64,000 nucleotides of DNA from Promineifilum sp. (GTDB lineage Bacteria; Chloroflexota; Anaerolineae; Promineifilales; Promineifilaceae), in assembly GCA_020634335.1 (NCBI GenBank), contig JACKBY010000013.1, positions 1-64,000 of the forward strand, written 5' to 3'. Position numbers and translations under genes: made by a program. The notes beneath the pieces are model-generated. The model saw nothing but the letters and a program-made list of their open reading frames with translations. It was not told the origin of the DNA and searched no databases. Shown piece by piece: positions 16,002 to 23,074 of the stretch (its first letter is position 1; every line of letters begins with the position of its first letter).

Positions 16002-17297
16002 ATGAGCAAATTCATAATCGAGGGTGGTCAGGCACTGTGCGGTGAAGTAACCGTCAGTGGCAACAAGAACGCAGCCCTCAAACTCTTACCGGCTTGTTTG
16101 CTGACGGATGAGCCGGTTATCTTGCACAATATCCCCGCTATTCGCGACGTCCAGAACACCATGCTCGTCCTGCGCGACCTTGGCGTCGACGTGGTGGAGT
16201 TGGGCGGCGGAAGCTGGCGTATTCACGCTCGTAACGTGGACAAAGCGGAGCTGGACCCCGAACTGGCGGCGCGCACCCGTGCCTCTTTTGTCTTTGCCGG
16301 GCCGATGTTGGCGCGCGTGGGGCGGGTGGTCTTGCCCATCCCCGGCGGCGACGTTATCGGCGGCCGTCCGCTGGATACCCACGTGCAGGCTCTGACTGCG
16401 CTGGGGGCGAGCGTAAGCATGAGCCAACGTGGGGTATTTGAAATGGCCGCTCCCCGGCTGCGGGGTGCCGGGCATCTTCTCCTGGCGGAGGCCAGCGTGA
16501 CCGCCACCGAGAACGCTGTGATGGCCGCCGTGTTGGCCAAGGGCGATACGATTATCGACAATGCCGCCTGTGAGCCGCACGTGCGCGATCTGTGTGATTT
16601 TCTGAATAGCATGGGGGGGCAGATCGAGGGCATCGGCAGTAATCGGCTGACGATTCGTGGCGTTGACAAGCTGCATGGAACCGAGTTTCGCATCGGCTCC
16701 GACTTCATGGAAGTTGGCAGCTTTATTGGGGCGGCGGCCGTGACGGGGGGCGAGGTGCGCATCCGCGATGCCCAACCGCGCAATCTGGGGATGATTCGCC
16801 TGGTCTACAAGCGGTTTGGCGTGCGCTGGGAGGATGACGGCGAGGATATCATCGTGCCCGGCAATCAGGAGATGATGATTCATGAGGGGCTGGGCGGCCG
16901 AATTCCGGAGATCAAGCCGTTGCCCTGGCCGGGTTTTCCGCCCGACTTGATGAGCATCGCTGTTGTGCTGGGAACCCAGGCGGCCGGATCCATCCTACTC
17001 CATGACTGGATGTACGAAAGCCGGTTCTTTTTTGTCGATCATCTGACATTTATGGGCGCGCGCGTGGTGTTGTGTGATCCGCATCGCGTGCTGGTGCAGG
17101 GGCCATGCAAGCTATTCGCCAACCCGGCTGGTGTGCCCAGCCCCGATATCCGGGCTGGTATGGCAATGGTATTGGCCGCTCTTTGCGCGCGGGGCACCAG
17201 CACCATTCATAACATCCAACAGATCGATCGCGGCTATGAGCAGATCGAAAATAAGTTGCGCGGATTGGGTGCCAGCATTGTCCGCGAAGCCGATTAG
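16002..17297 (+). CDS. murA: UDP-N-acetylglucosamine 1-carboxyvinyltransferase with Asp at the catalytic-loop Cys position
   Basis: First committed step of peptidoglycan synthesis: transfers enolpyruvate from PEP to UDP-GlcNAc in the cytoplasm. The 431-residue protein starts MSKFIIEGGQALCGEVTVSG and carries the NKNAALK motif (Lys/Asn of the active site), the double inverted alpha/beta barrel pattern and the PWPGFPPDLMSIAVVLG segment with the conserved Asp. In the active-site loop the family consensus is PGGCAIGARPVD; here it reads PGGDVIGGRPLD, with Asp (codon at 16350-16352) in place of the Cys that fosfomycin alkylates. The same change occurs in naturally fosfomycin-resistant organisms such as Mycobacterium and Chlamydia. 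A GTG at 15975 is an unlikely alternative start. Confidence 0.95.
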   Translation: MSKFIIEGGQALCGEVTVSGNKNAALKLLPACLLTDEPVILHNIPAIRDVQNTMLVLRDLGVDVVELGGGSWRIHARNVDKAELDPELAARTRASFVFAGPMLARVGRVVLPIPGGDVIGGRPLDTHVQALTALGASVSMSQRGVFEMAAPRLRGAGHLLLAEASVTATENAVMAAVLAKGDTIIDNAACEPHVRDLCDFLNSMGGQIEGIGSNRLTIRGVDKLHGTEFRIGSDFMEVGSFIGAAAVTGGEVRIRDAQPRNLGMIRLVYKRFGVRWEDDGEDIIVPGNQEMMIHEGLGGRIPEIKPLPWPGFPPDLMSIAVVLGTQAAGSILLHDWMYESRFFFVDHLTFMGARVVLCDPHRVLVQGPCKLFANPAGVPSPDIRAGMAMVLAALCARGTSTIHNIQQIDRGYEQIENKLRGLGASIVREAD

Positions 17298-17370
17298 GGA
17301 CTGTCTCTGATGAGAACTTTGCGATAACTGCCCACAAATTGACCAATCGGCCGAAATCGCGGTGGCCGAT

Positions 17371-17400
17371 TTGACCTTCAGACTAAAATTACGCTATAAT
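17371..17400 (+). promoter_or_regulatory. Strong sigma-70-type promoter for the rpmH cluster
   Basis: TTGACC (17371-17376), an 18-nt spacer and a perfect TATAAT (17395-17400). Transcription should start near 17407, leaving a leader of about 97 nt before the rpmH ATG. The -35 hexamer overlaps the 3' arm of the upstream hairpin. Confidence 0.75.
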
Positions 17401-17466
17401 GTAGCATTGCTTCCCTGGCATTCCGGCGAAGCATCCGGACAGGTTTCAATCAGTTAGCTTGAGATG

Positions 17467-17491
17467 ACAGGGCGTATCGCCCTGTTTTTTT
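17467..17491 (+). terminator. Terminator/attenuator-like stem in the rpmH leader
   Basis: Arms ACAGGGCG (17467-17474) and CGCCCTGT (17478-17485) pair perfectly across a 3-nt loop, and the 3' arm ends in a run of seven T (17485-17491). The rpmH ribosome site GGAGAG follows at once (17492-17497). The hairpin therefore lies between promoter and gene, where it would act as an attenuator or as an RNA stability element. Confidence 0.7.
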
Positions 17492-17503
17492 GGAGAGAAT
17501 AAG

Positions 17504-17728
17504 ATGACCAAGCGTACCTATCAACCAAAGATTCGTCGGCGCATGCGCGTTCACGGGTTCCGCTCGCGCATGGGGACCAAGGGGGGCCAAAAGGTCCTCA
17601 AGCGGCGTCGCGCCCGCGGCCGTCGTGTGCTGTCGGTCAGCATGAACAGCCACGTTAAGCGTGTAAACTGGAATGGCACCTCGGCCACGGCCTATCGTTC
17701 AGTCAAGCGCTATGGCGGTGGAAAATAA
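17504..17728 (+). CDS. rpmH: Ribosomal protein L34 with C-terminal extension
   Basis: Small basic 50S subunit protein. Residues 1-46 are a standard L34: MTKRTYQPKIRRRMRVHGFR, then MGTKGGQKVLKRRRARGRR. Bacterial L34 usually stops after about 44-50 residues, but this ORF continues in frame for 28 more (SMNSHVKRVNWNGTSATAYR and on to YGGGK), making 74 in total. The tail is basic, so it could contact rRNA, and no frameshift is needed to explain it. A ribosome site GGAGAG lies 6 nt before the ATG. The gene begins the rpmH-rnpA-yidD-yidC-jag cluster, with rnpA starting 33 nt after its stop codon. Confidence 0.93.
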   Translation: MTKRTYQPKIRRRMRVHGFRSRMGTKGGQKVLKRRRARGRRVLSVSMNSHVKRVNWNGTSATAYRSVKRYGGGK

Positions 17729-17761
17729 CCGTCTTAGCGTAGCGTTGGCCTGGCATGACGT

Positions 17762-18148
17762 ATGTTGCCGTCTCATTCTCGCTTGCGTCGATCGGCCGAC
17801 ATCGGTCTGGTTCGGCAGCAGGGGCAACGCTGGCGGCATCCGTTACTTGTGCTGTTCGTTTATACGCAACCGCCGGACACGGCGTCGGCCAGCCGATTTG
17901 CTGTCGCCGTCGGCCGCCACATCGGTAAGGCCACTCGGCGCAATCGCATCAAACGCAAAGTGCGCGAGATATTGCGCCTGCGGCTGAGCCGGTTGAGGCC
18001 GGGGTATGATTGCCTTATCGTCGTCCGATCCGGCGCGGTGGAAGCGAGCTACGAGGAGCTGGAAGCTGCATTGCACCAACTTCTATCTCGTAGCGGGATG
18101 ATAAATGGCGACTCGAATGGTGCCGAGGGTGTAGAATCTCTATTGTGA
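17762..18148 (+). CDS. rnpA: Ribonuclease P protein component
   Basis: Basic protein cofactor of RNase P, which trims 5' leaders from pre-tRNAs. The N-terminus MLPSHSRLRRSADIGLVRQQ matches the family start, and the RNR signature helix is present as ATRRNRIKRKVREILRLR. The central FAVAVGRHIGKA strand is also typical. At 128 residues it is slightly long owing to a non-conserved tail (MINGDSNGAEGVESLL). Its TGA stop overlaps the GTG start of yidD (GTGA), implying translational coupling. Conserved order with rpmH makes the assignment firm. Confidence 0.95.
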   Translation: MLPSHSRLRRSADIGLVRQQGQRWRHPLLVLFVYTQPPDTASASRFAVAVGRHIGKATRRNRIKRKVREILRLRLSRLRPGYDCLIVVRSGAVEASYEELEAALHQLLSRSGMINGDSNGAEGVESLL

Positions 18149-18354
18149 AACAAGTCGCGTTACTACTCATTAAGCTATACCAGAAGACGATCTCGCGGGT
18201 ACTTCCGCCAAGTTGCCGGTTTACGCCGTCGTGCTCTGTTTATGGATATCAGGCGATTGAGAAATATGGGTTTATCAAAGGGGGCTGGATGGCTGTCAAA
18301 CGAATCAGCCGTTGCCACCCCTTTAACCCCGGCGGCTATGATCCGGTTCCGTGA
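18145..18354 (+). CDS. yidD: Membrane protein insertion efficiency factor YidD
   Basis: Small protein that assists YidC in inserting inner-membrane proteins. Its 69 residues show the full family pattern: amphipathic start LLLIKLYQKTISRVLPPSCR, three conserved Cys (PPSCRFTPSCSVYGYQAIEK and ISRCHPFNPGG) and the closing GGYDPVP. The start is a GTG overlapping the rnpA stop by 4 nt. Order rnpA-yidD-yidC is common to most bacteria, though here a lipoprotein gene separates yidD from yidC. Confidence 0.95.
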   Translation: MKQVALLLIKLYQKTISRVLPPSCRFTPSCSVYGYQAIEKYGFIKGGWMAVKRISRCHPFNPGGYDPVP

Positions 18355-18366
18355 CGGAGGTGTTCC

Positions 18367-19521
18367 TTGCAACGAATGAGTTGGTCGCTACGGCGGCCTG
18401 CGTTTTGGCTGCTTATGGTGGCAGTCGGGGTCTTGTCATTGAGCGCCTGTGGAGGGCGCATTGCCAATACGAACTGGGCCGGCTTATCGACTGACGGTAG
18501 TTGGGTCTATCTGGCATTTGGCCCTCGCGTGCTGGCCTATAATCCCGACACCCAGGCCCAGAGCTGGATTTTCCCCGCCGAGAATGGCGCAGTTCAATTT
18601 TATTCCGCCCCCTCGGCCGAGGGGGATCAGGTTGTATTCGGTGATTACGGCCGCGCGGGCGGATTCTTTACGCCCCGCGTTACGGTTTCGGTCTATGCGG
18701 TCGAGAACGTCGAGTCCGGCTCGCCGCGCGAGTTGTGGACCAACTCGGAAAGCGCGACGGACAAAATCGTTGCCCCACCTCTTCAGGTCGGCGACCAGCT
18801 CTTCGTTGGTACGTCGGACAATCACGTGTTGGCCCTGAACGCGACCGACGGCAGCGAGCAATGGGATTACGAGACCGGGCATGCCATCTGGGGCCAACCC
18901 GCCTTTCGCGACGGCAGGCTCTATGTCAACTCGATGGATCGTTCGGTCTACGCGCTGAACGCCACGACGGGCGAACTCATCTGGCAAACTCCCTTGGGTG
19001 GCGCGCTGCCCAGCGGGCCGATACTGGGGGACGACCTGATCTACGTCTCCAGCTTTGACGGCAACGTCCACGCGCTGGATATGGAATCGGGTGAGGAGCG
19101 GTGGTCGGCACCGGCCGCCGATTGGGTATGGGGCGCTCCTGCCCTGGAGAATGGCGCCATCTACTACAGCGATATCCAGGGTAATGTATACGCTGCTGAC
19201 GCCGAAACCGGCGAACAGATGTGGACCCAATCCACCGGCGTGCGCGTTCAGTCGACGCCGGTGGTGGTGGGCGATATGCTCTATATCGCTTCGCAGACAG
19301 ACGGGGAAACCCCGGCCGGCTCGCTGACTGCCTATTCGCTGACGGACGGCACGATGAAATGGACACAACCCACCGCCGTCCCGCTATTGGCGACGCCGGT
19401 TGTGGTGGGCGACGATACTATTGTGGTGGGGTTGCAGAACGCGGATGCCCTGCTTATCGGATTCGACCTGGCGACGGGCCAGGAACTCTGGCGCTATTCG
19501 CTGCCTGAGACTGCTAATTGA
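18367..19521 (+). CDS. PQQ-type beta-propeller lipoprotein (BamB-like)
   Basis: Predicted lipoprotein of 384 residues. The start is a TTG with GGAGG 6 nt upstream; an ATG three codons later would be too far from that site. A signal peptide (RRPAFWLLMVAVGVLSLSAC) ends in a lipobox with Cys at about residue 28. The rest is a propeller of repeats with the signature of PQQ/BamB blades: LFVGTSDNHVLALNATDGSE, RLYVNSMDRSVYALNATTGE, LIYVSSFDGNVHALDMESGE, AIYYSDIQGNVYAADAETGE. It sits inside the yidD-yidC cluster, so it may assist membrane protein assembly. That role, by analogy with BamB, is inference: a Chloroflexota host would lack the usual Bam setting. Confidence 0.85.
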   Translation: MQRMSWSLRRPAFWLLMVAVGVLSLSACGGRIANTNWAGLSTDGSWVYLAFGPRVLAYNPDTQAQSWIFPAENGAVQFYSAPSAEGDQVVFGDYGRAGGFFTPRVTVSVYAVENVESGSPRELWTNSESATDKIVAPPLQVGDQLFVGTSDNHVLALNATDGSEQWDYETGHAIWGQPAFRDGRLYVNSMDRSVYALNATTGELIWQTPLGGALPSGPILGDDLIYVSSFDGNVHALDMESGEERWSAPAADWVWGAPALENGAIYYSDIQGNVYAADAETGEQMWTQSTGVRVQSTPVVVGDMLYIASQTDGETPAGSLTAYSLTDGTMKWTQPTAVPLLATPVVVGDDTIVVGLQNADALLIGFDLATGQELWRYSLPETAN

Positions 19522-19539
19522 TCGCGAGGGAAAGCCGCC

Positions 19540-20439
19540 ATGTGGGACACCCTTATTGTTAACCCCATGATCAACGCCCTGCTTTTCTTTTATGATTTGC
19601 TGGGCAACAACTTCATCCTGGCGATTGCCGTTTTCACGCTCGTGATCCGGCTGATTACGCTGCCGCTCAACATGCGCCAACAACGGTCGATGATGCGGAC
19701 TCAGGAGATTCAGCCCCAGATTCAGGCAATCCAGAAGAAGTATAAAGATAATCCTCAAAAAATGCAGGAGGAGTTCCGCAGGATCGGATACAACCCGGCC
19801 GACACTCTGACGGGTTGTTTGCCGACGCTTATACAATTTCCCATCCTGATTGGACTGTATCGGGCTATTATCATCGTGTTGGGATCGACCCCCCAGTCGC
19901 TGTTTGAGTTGGTGCCGCGCGTTTATCCGGCCATCAACCTGACCTCATTGATCCCGGTGGAGAACAAGTTTCTTTGGCTGAATCTTAGCCAGCCGGACCA
20001 ATTCTTCGTGCTGCCGCTGGCTGTTTTCGCCAGTATGTTCATCCAGCAGAAGCTGCTGGCCCCCGCCGCACCCAAGACGCAAGGTAAGGATGAGAACCCG
20101 GCCGCGGCCATGACCCAGTCGATGCAGTACACGATGCCGCTTATGTTCGGGTTTTTCTCGCTACAGTTTCCGGCAGGTTTGTCGATCTACTTCGTATTGG
20201 CCAATATTATTGGCATTGTTCAGGGGCTCTATATGCGGCGGATTACTGATAGAGAAAGGGCTGAGCGTGCCGCGAACGGCAATGCTGCGCCTTACGTGAT
20301 TGAGGCCGACGACGCCAAACCGGCTAAAGCAATACCGGCAAAAACGAAGCAGTCCGCCAACGGATCGGGCAGTACCAAGAGCAAATCGTCGGGGAGCCAA
20401 TCGGCTTCCAAGCGCAAGAAACGATCTGCAAAACGGTGA
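19540..20439 (+). CDS. yidC: Membrane protein insertase YidC/Oxa1
   Basis: Inserts and folds inner-membrane proteins with or without Sec. The 299-residue form lacks the large periplasmic domain of proteobacterial YidC. The first helix region LLGNNFILAIAVFTLVIRLI is followed by TLPLNMRQQRSMM, which contains the conserved Arg of the hydrophilic groove. A cytosolic hairpin (IQAIQKKYKDNPQKMQEEFR) and GCLPTLIQFPILIGLYRAII follow, with further helices to about residue 235. The C-terminal tail is rich in Lys, Ser and Ala, typical of forms that bind ribosomes. It is followed by jag, the usual partner, with essentially no gap. Confidence 0.95.
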   Translation: MWDTLIVNPMINALLFFYDLLGNNFILAIAVFTLVIRLITLPLNMRQQRSMMRTQEIQPQIQAIQKKYKDNPQKMQEEFRRIGYNPADTLTGCLPTLIQFPILIGLYRAIIIVLGSTPQSLFELVPRVYPAINLTSLIPVENKFLWLNLSQPDQFFVLPLAVFASMFIQQKLLAPAAPKTQGKDENPAAAMTQSMQYTMPLMFGFFSLQFPAGLSIYFVLANIIGIVQGLYMRRITDRERAERAANGNAAPYVIEADDAKPAKAIPAKTKQSANGSGSTKSKSSGSQSASKRKKRSAKR

Positions 20440-20444
20440 TAAGT

Positions 20445-21284
20445 ATGGCTTTATCTTCTAAAAACGAAATTGAATCACGCGGGGCGACTGTTGACGCGGC
20501 CGTGGCTGCCGGGTTGCAACGCCTGGGCGTCGGCCGCGATCAGGTCACGATTATCGTCATCGACGAAGGTAGCCGAGGCCTGTTGGGTATTGGCAGTCGC
20601 GAGGCTATCGTGCGGTTGATGGTCAAATCTGAACCGCCCGCGCCCGCCGTGCCGCCCGCGCCGGCTGTCAAGCCGGTTTCCCCTGCGCCACCCGCGCCAA
20701 AACCGGTTCCGCCGGCCCCCAGGGCAGAGAGCAAACCAAGGAAACCCATGGCTCCTGCCGCCAGGGATAACGACGAGGAAGAATCCGACTCTATCGGCTC
20801 ATCCGAAAACCTTGATGAGGAGCGTGCGGTCGCGGTTGAAATCATCTCCGAGTTGCTGGAAAAAATGAGTGTGAAGGGGCAGGTTGAGGGCTATCTGACA
20901 GAACCCGATGATCTGACCGGGCAGCGCGTGAACATCATCGACGTCAGCGGCGATGACCTGGGCGTGCTGATTGGCCCTCGCGGCGAGACGCTGGACTCAT
21001 TGCAGTTTCTTAGCCGTCTTATGGCCGCCCACCGCCTCCATCGCCGGGCCAACTTTGTAGTGGACGTGGAAGGATTCCGCAAACGACGGGAGCAGGCGCT
21101 GACCCGGCTGGCCGAGCGTATGGCCGATAAAGTGCGGCAGCGCGGCGAGCCTATTGGACTGGAACCGATGTCGCCCTATGAACGGCGCATCATCCACATG
21201 ACCCTGCGCGATGCCGAGGATGTCTATACCGAGAGCGCGGGCGAAGGCAAGCAGCGGCGCGTCCGTATTATTCCCAAGGCATAA
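20445..21284 (+). CDS. jag: Jag/KhpB family RNA-binding protein (Jag_N-KH-R3H)
   Basis: Single-strand nucleic-acid-binding protein, known as KhpB/EloR in Gram-positive bacteria, where it affects cell elongation. Domain order is complete: Jag_N at about residues 5-65 (EIESRGATVDAAVAAGLQRL, RGLLGIGSREAIV), a Pro/Ala-rich linker at 70-105, acidic spacer, KH domain with GVLIGPRGETLDSLQFLSRL (GxxG loop), and R3H ending PMSPYERRIIHMTL with the R...H pair. The ATG at 20445 lies 5 nt after the yidC stop; a GTG at 20436 overlapping that stop is an alternative. Transcription ends at the 17-bp terminator just downstream. Confidence 0.92.
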   Translation: MALSSKNEIESRGATVDAAVAAGLQRLGVGRDQVTIIVIDEGSRGLLGIGSREAIVRLMVKSEPPAPAVPPAPAVKPVSPAPPAPKPVPPAPRAESKPRKPMAPAARDNDEEESDSIGSSENLDEERAVAVEIISELLEKMSVKGQVEGYLTEPDDLTGQRVNIIDVSGDDLGVLIGPRGETLDSLQFLSRLMAAHRLHRRANFVVDVEGFRKRREQALTRLAERMADKVRQRGEPIGLEPMSPYERRIIHMTLRDAEDVYTESAGEGKQRRVRIIPKA

Positions 21285-21300
21285 CGGCTTTTCGTCTCAG

Positions 21301-21350
21301 ATCAAAAAGGGTCGGGCGCGTCAATAGTGACGTGCCCGACCCTTTTTGAT
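21301..21350. terminator. Bidirectional intrinsic terminator between jag and serA
   Basis: Perfect 17-bp arms ATCAAAAAGGGTCGGGC (21301-21317) and GCCCGACCCTTTTTGAT (21334-21350) with an almost paired inner loop around ATAG. The A/T-rich outer stem gives a T-run on both strands, so it can end the jag transcript on plus and the serA operon on minus. Confidence 0.9.
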
Positions 21351-21373
21351 TATGTCATGTTATGAGGATGACT

Positions 21374-22963
21374 CTATAGTCTGACAACCTTGGCTTTCGT
21401 GACCGCGCTAATGTTGATCAAATCCTGGAGAGCCTGCTCGCTTGGCTCGCTATCCAGATTGATAAAAGACAGGGCCTGACCGCCGGGTTGTACGCGTCCT
21501 AAGCGCCATTCGCCGATGTTAACGCCGTGGTCGGCCAGCAATGTTCCTACCTGGCCGATGACGCCGGGAACATCCTGGTTTTGCATGACCAGCACGATGC
21601 CCTCCGGGTTTGCTTCCAACCGGTATTCATCGATCTGGACAATACGTGACTCACTGCCGCCGAACAGTACGCCGGCCAGGAGTCGCTTGCCGCCCGGCCA
21701 AACAGCGCGACAGGCGACCAGGTTAGGGTAATCCAGATTATTGAGGCCGACCGTTTGAGTGGTTGTAATGCCTCTTTCATTGGCTAGCGTGGGCGCGTTG
21801 ATATAGTTGACGGGGACATCGCCGCCCGGCCCCAGTACACCCTTCAGGATGCCCGCGCCGATGGCCCGCACCAGATTGCCGACGACATCGCCATGGGCTT
21901 CGATCTCGATTCGCTGGATGGATCCGTCGGCCAGTCCCGCTTGCAGCCGGCCCAACGTCTCGGCCAGTTCGAGGTAGGGCTTGATGGCCGAAAAATCTCC
22001 TTCCACTTCAAACGGCATATTCACAGTATAGGAGAAATCCGTCCCTCGCAGGGCGGCAACGACCTGATTGACGATCTGGATGCCGACTTCACGCTCGGCC
22101 TCGCGGGTGCTGGCTCCCAGGTGAGGCAGATGAACGACGTTGGGAAGACCAATCAGCGGATTGGCGGCCGTGGGCGGTTCGGAGGAATAGACATCGACAG
22201 CCGCTGCAGCCAATTTGCCGCTCTTCAGTGCCTGGGCCAGCGCCTCTTCATCGACCAGCTTGCCGCGAGCGGCATTGATCAGGATGGCTCCGTCTTTCAT
22301 TTGCCCGATAGTTGTGGCGTTGATCAACCGGACTGTGGCTGGAACGAGTGCGGTGTGGAGCGTGACGTAATCGGAGTCGGCCAGTAGATCATCCAGCTCG
22401 ACCAGTAAGACGCCCAGTTCGCGCGCGGTCTCTTCCATGATGGCCGGATCATAGGCGAGGACCTCCATGCCGAATGCCTTGGCCCGTTCGGCCACCAGTT
22501 TACCGACCCGGCCGAACCCAATAACGCCCAACGTTTTGCGATAAAGCTGGCGGCCGACGAATTCGCTGCGCCGCCACTCTCCGGCCTTCAGCGACTCGTG
22601 TGCCTGGGGGATATGGCGGCTGGCAGCCAGCATTAGCGAAAATGCCAATTCGGCCGTAGCCATGCTGTTGGCGCCGGGGGTATTCATCACGACAATGCCG
22701 TACATGGAGGCGGCTTTGACGTCGATATTGTCGACGCCGACGCCGGCACGGCCAACCACGCGCAATTTTCCGGCCGCCGCCAACATGTCGGCCGTCACTT
22801 GGGTGCCGCTGCGCACGATCAGGCCGTCATATTCGGAAATGATTGCCAACAACTCTTCGCGGCCGAGGCCCGGTCTCACGTCAGCCGTGACGTCGGGAAA
22901 CTCCTTTAATTTTTCCAGCGCCGCCGCGCCCAATTTATCGGATACCAGAATGCGATACGTCAT
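21374..22963 (-). CDS. serA: D-3-phosphoglycerate dehydrogenase
   Basis: Oxidises 3-phosphoglycerate to 3-phosphohydroxypyruvate, the first step of serine synthesis. It is the long form (529 aa) found in Bacillus and Mycobacterium. The substrate-binding part includes IVRSGTQVTADML; the Rossmann motif is GVIGFGRVGKLVAERAKAFG; the catalytic His is in VHLPHLGASTREAE. After residue 320 come the intervening ASB-type domain (VNYINAPTLANERGI) and the C-terminal ACT domain (NQDVPGVIGQVGTLLADHGV) that usually mediates serine feedback. It is the third gene of a minus-strand serine operon and ends at the shared terminator. No strong ribosome site precedes the ATG. Confidence 0.95.
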   Translation of the reverse strand: MTYRILVSDKLGAAALEKLKEFPDVTADVRPGLGREELLAIISEYDGLIVRSGTQVTADMLAAAGKLRVVGRAGVGVDNIDVKAASMYGIVVMNTPGANSMATAELAFSLMLAASRHIPQAHESLKAGEWRRSEFVGRQLYRKTLGVIGFGRVGKLVAERAKAFGMEVLAYDPAIMEETARELGVLLVELDDLLADSDYVTLHTALVPATVRLINATTIGQMKDGAILINAARGKLVDEEALAQALKSGKLAAAAVDVYSSEPPTAANPLIGLPNVVHLPHLGASTREAEREVGIQIVNQVVAALRGTDFSYTVNMPFEVEGDFSAIKPYLELAETLGRLQAGLADGSIQRIEIEAHGDVVGNLVRAIGAGILKGVLGPGGDVPVNYINAPTLANERGITTTQTVGLNNLDYPNLVACRAVWPGGKRLLAGVLFGGSESRIVQIDEYRLEANPEGIVLVMQNQDVPGVIGQVGTLLADHGVNIGEWRLGRVQPGGQALSFINLDSEPSEQALQDLINISAVTKAKVVRL

Positions 22964-23074
22964 GTCGTGCTCATTTGACTGGACTTCTGCCTTCCAGAGA
23001 TAGAGTACCTGGAGGTGTCATACTCTTCTGGTTTTCGCATCTGTTTAAATCCGCGTCATTTGTGGGCGTGGCTC

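Larger units (their letters stand above)
17298..17503 (+). other. murA-rpmH intergenic region and rpmH leader
   Basis: This 206-nt stretch has no ORF. It holds an 8-bp hairpin at 17345-17371 (AATCGGCC and GGCCGATT arms, 11-nt loop) that could end murA transcription, then a strong promoter and a leader with its own terminator-like stem, listed separately. No DnaA boxes (TTATCCACA) are seen, and dnaA, the usual neighbour of rpmH, is missing. Confidence 0.6.

Noticed and set aside
16086..16883. 265-residue ORF antisense to murA
   Set aside because: Lies entirely within murA and has a biased His/Gln/Arg composition.
17298..17503. Possible oriC next to rpmH
   Set aside because: No dnaA gene, no TTATCCACA-like boxes and no A/T-rich unwinding region; murA occupies the usual dnaA position.
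18484..19368. 294-residue ORF antisense to the PQQ lipoprotein
   Set aside because: The plus-strand frame has a signal peptide, lipobox and regular propeller repeats; the antisense frame has none.
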